The translations under genes and the position numbers were made by a program. This document shows positions 63,480 through 64,000 of a stretch of DNA of 64,000 nt, one piece after another. Location of the stretch: positions 337,348 through 401,347 of the forward strand of contig NZ_JAEUGD010000064.1 of the NCBI RefSeq assembly GCF_016775155.1, read 5' to 3'. The first letter of the stretch is position 1. Each line of letters begins with the position of its first letter. The DNA is from Fulvivirga marina. GTDB taxonomy: Bacteria > Bacteroidota > Bacteroidia > Cytophagales > Cyclobacteriaceae. The notes under the pieces are model-generated. The model ran no database searches and had not been told where the DNA came from. It was given only the letters and a program-made list of their open reading frames with translations.

Positions 63480-63522
63480 CGTTTGTAAACGTTTACAAAC
63501 GTAATTTAAATGAATACAAACG
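63480..63522. promoter_or_regulatory. Perfect 22-bp palindrome (operator candidate) with an extra half-site
   Basis: CGTTTGTAAAC followed directly by its reverse complement GTTTACAAACG (63480-63501). The central GTAAACGTTTAC resembles operators of LacI-family repressors. A third half-site, ACAAACG (63516-63522), repeats the right arm at a distance of 21 bases. The right arm also contains TACGTTTG on the minus strand (63496-63503), an exact TAnnTTTG -7 box for the zinc-finger gene. Symmetry and overlap with a promoter make a repressor site likely; the protein is not in the window. Confidence 0.6.
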
Positions 63523-63628
63523 CTTATCATACGATTCTCCGTTTTTTCTTACCGGTTCTTTGCATCATCGAATTTGATGAACAATGTATCATCAAGACAA
63601 ATAAAAATACTAATAACTAACTTTTACC

Positions 63629-64000
63629 ATGATGAAGAATTTAAGAAACAGCGTGAATTTAATAGGAAGACTTGGTCAGGATCCTATACTGAAAGATCTG
63701 AATAACGGGAAAACTGTAGCTACCTTTTCAGTAGCTACCTCGGAAAGTTATTATAACGTTCAAGGGGAGAAGATTGAAGATACGCAATGGCATCATGTTG
63801 TGGCTTGGGGGAAGCCTGGTGAGATAGCGGCTCAATATTTAAAGAAGGGACAAGAAGTAGCCATTGAAGGTAAGCTGATCCATCGCTCATACGAAACAGG
63901 CAGCGGAGAGAGAAAATATATAACTGAAATCAACCTTAATAGTATTCTAATGCTTGTGGTTATTTCGGTCGGACTATGCCAGTCATTTCGGTGTTACTAT
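63629..64000 (+). CDS. ssb: Single-stranded DNA-binding protein (3' end at window edge)
   Basis: The OB fold is clear: RNSVNLIGRLGQDPILKDL, TVATFSVATSESYYN, DTQWHHVVAWGKPGEIAAQYLKKGQEVAIEGKL and GSGERKYITEINLNSILML. It coats single-stranded DNA in replication and repair. ATG 63629 is used; the next codon is also ATG. Family members of this short type normally end about five residues after the LML; here the frame stays open into a 23-base repeat (63962 onward), reading VVISVGLCQSFRCYY to the window edge. Whether the reading stops beyond the window, or the end is altered, cannot be seen. Confidence 0.88.
   Translation, partial: MMKNLRNSVNLIGRLGQDPILKDLNNGKTVATFSVATSESYYNVQGEKIEDTQWHHVVAWGKPGEIAAQYLKKGQEVAIEGKLIHRSYETGSGERKYITEINLNSILMLVVISVGLCQSFRCYY
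63962..64000. repeat. Start of a 23-bp tandem repeat at the end of ssb
   Basis: Unit one is ATTTCGGTCGGACTATGCCA plus GTC (63962-63984). Unit two begins ATTTCGGTGTTACTAT (63985-64000) and is cut by the window edge; it differs at three of 16 positions. 23 is not a multiple of three, so the repeat is unlikely to be coding by design. Confidence 0.6.

Noticed and set aside
63962..64000. CRISPR-like reading of the 23-bp repeat
   Set aside because: The units directly abut with no spacers, so this is a tandem repeat and not a CRISPR array; no cas gene is present.

Overview
The window looks like chromosomal DNA of a member of Bacteroidota, most likely the order Cytophagales (a Fulvivirga- or Roseivirga-like lineage). 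This placement is inferred, not proven. It rests on an AT-rich genome with almost no Shine-Dalgarno sites, -7 boxes of the TAnnTTTG type before several genes, a type IX secretion (T9SS) C-terminal sorting domain, a FecI/FecR/TonB-receptor cluster, a head-GIN domain lipoprotein, carboxypeptidase-regulatory-like outer membrane proteins, and an OmpA protein with PD40 repeats. No tRNA, rRNA, insertion sequence, phage or CRISPR array was recognised.

Layout. 1-9 kb: the 3' part of an AddB-like nuclease, a 1-Cys peroxiredoxin, DUF1801 and DUF2784 proteins, an EamA transporter, a small zinc-ribbon membrane protein, an MscS channel, a Nudix hydrolase, thioredoxin and an AI-2E/PerM-type membrane protein. 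9-13.3 kb: DNA polymerase III alpha with an N-terminal DnaQ-like exonuclease. 13.6-21.3 kb (minus strand): FecI-type sigma factor, FecR anti-sigma factor and two related TonB-dependent receptors, the first with an STN signalling domain. 21.5-29.1 kb: housekeeping and unknown genes, including RsmG, a second ECF sigma factor overlapping a glycosyltransferase gene, and a PolX-like protein. 29.2-32.7 kb: an EVE-domain protein and two tandem paralogous secreted proteins.

33.1-41.9 kb is the most accessory-looking stretch. Five tightly packed plus-strand genes all encode proteins with signal peptides: two fibre-like proteins with C-terminal coiled coils, one unknown, a 1369-residue protein with M23-like peptidase, PKD and propeller-like parts, and a T9SS-sorted repeat protein. 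Three successive junctions use the same 8-base start/stop overlap. A decayed gene, three hairpins and a dispersed-repeat-like sequence follow (42.0-42.7 kb).

42.8-64 kb: pyrR-pyrB, a CarboxypepD_reg protein, cystathionine beta-synthase, an unlisted-size DUF1328 protein, a TPR protein with a lone histidine-kinase DHp domain, a head-GIN lipoprotein, a haem-binding-domain protein, pyruvate carboxylase, pirin, a lysophospholipid acyltransferase, an exported TPR-CHAT protease-like protein, an OmpA/PD40 protein, a VOC protein, a small zinc-finger protein and ssb, which runs off the right edge into a short tandem repeat.

The points most worth a second look are the coupled secreted operon, the DnaQ-DnaE fusion with a degraded PHP site, the PolX protein whose polymerase residues are lost, the 22-bp palindrome before ssb, and the 23-bp repeat at the end of ssb.
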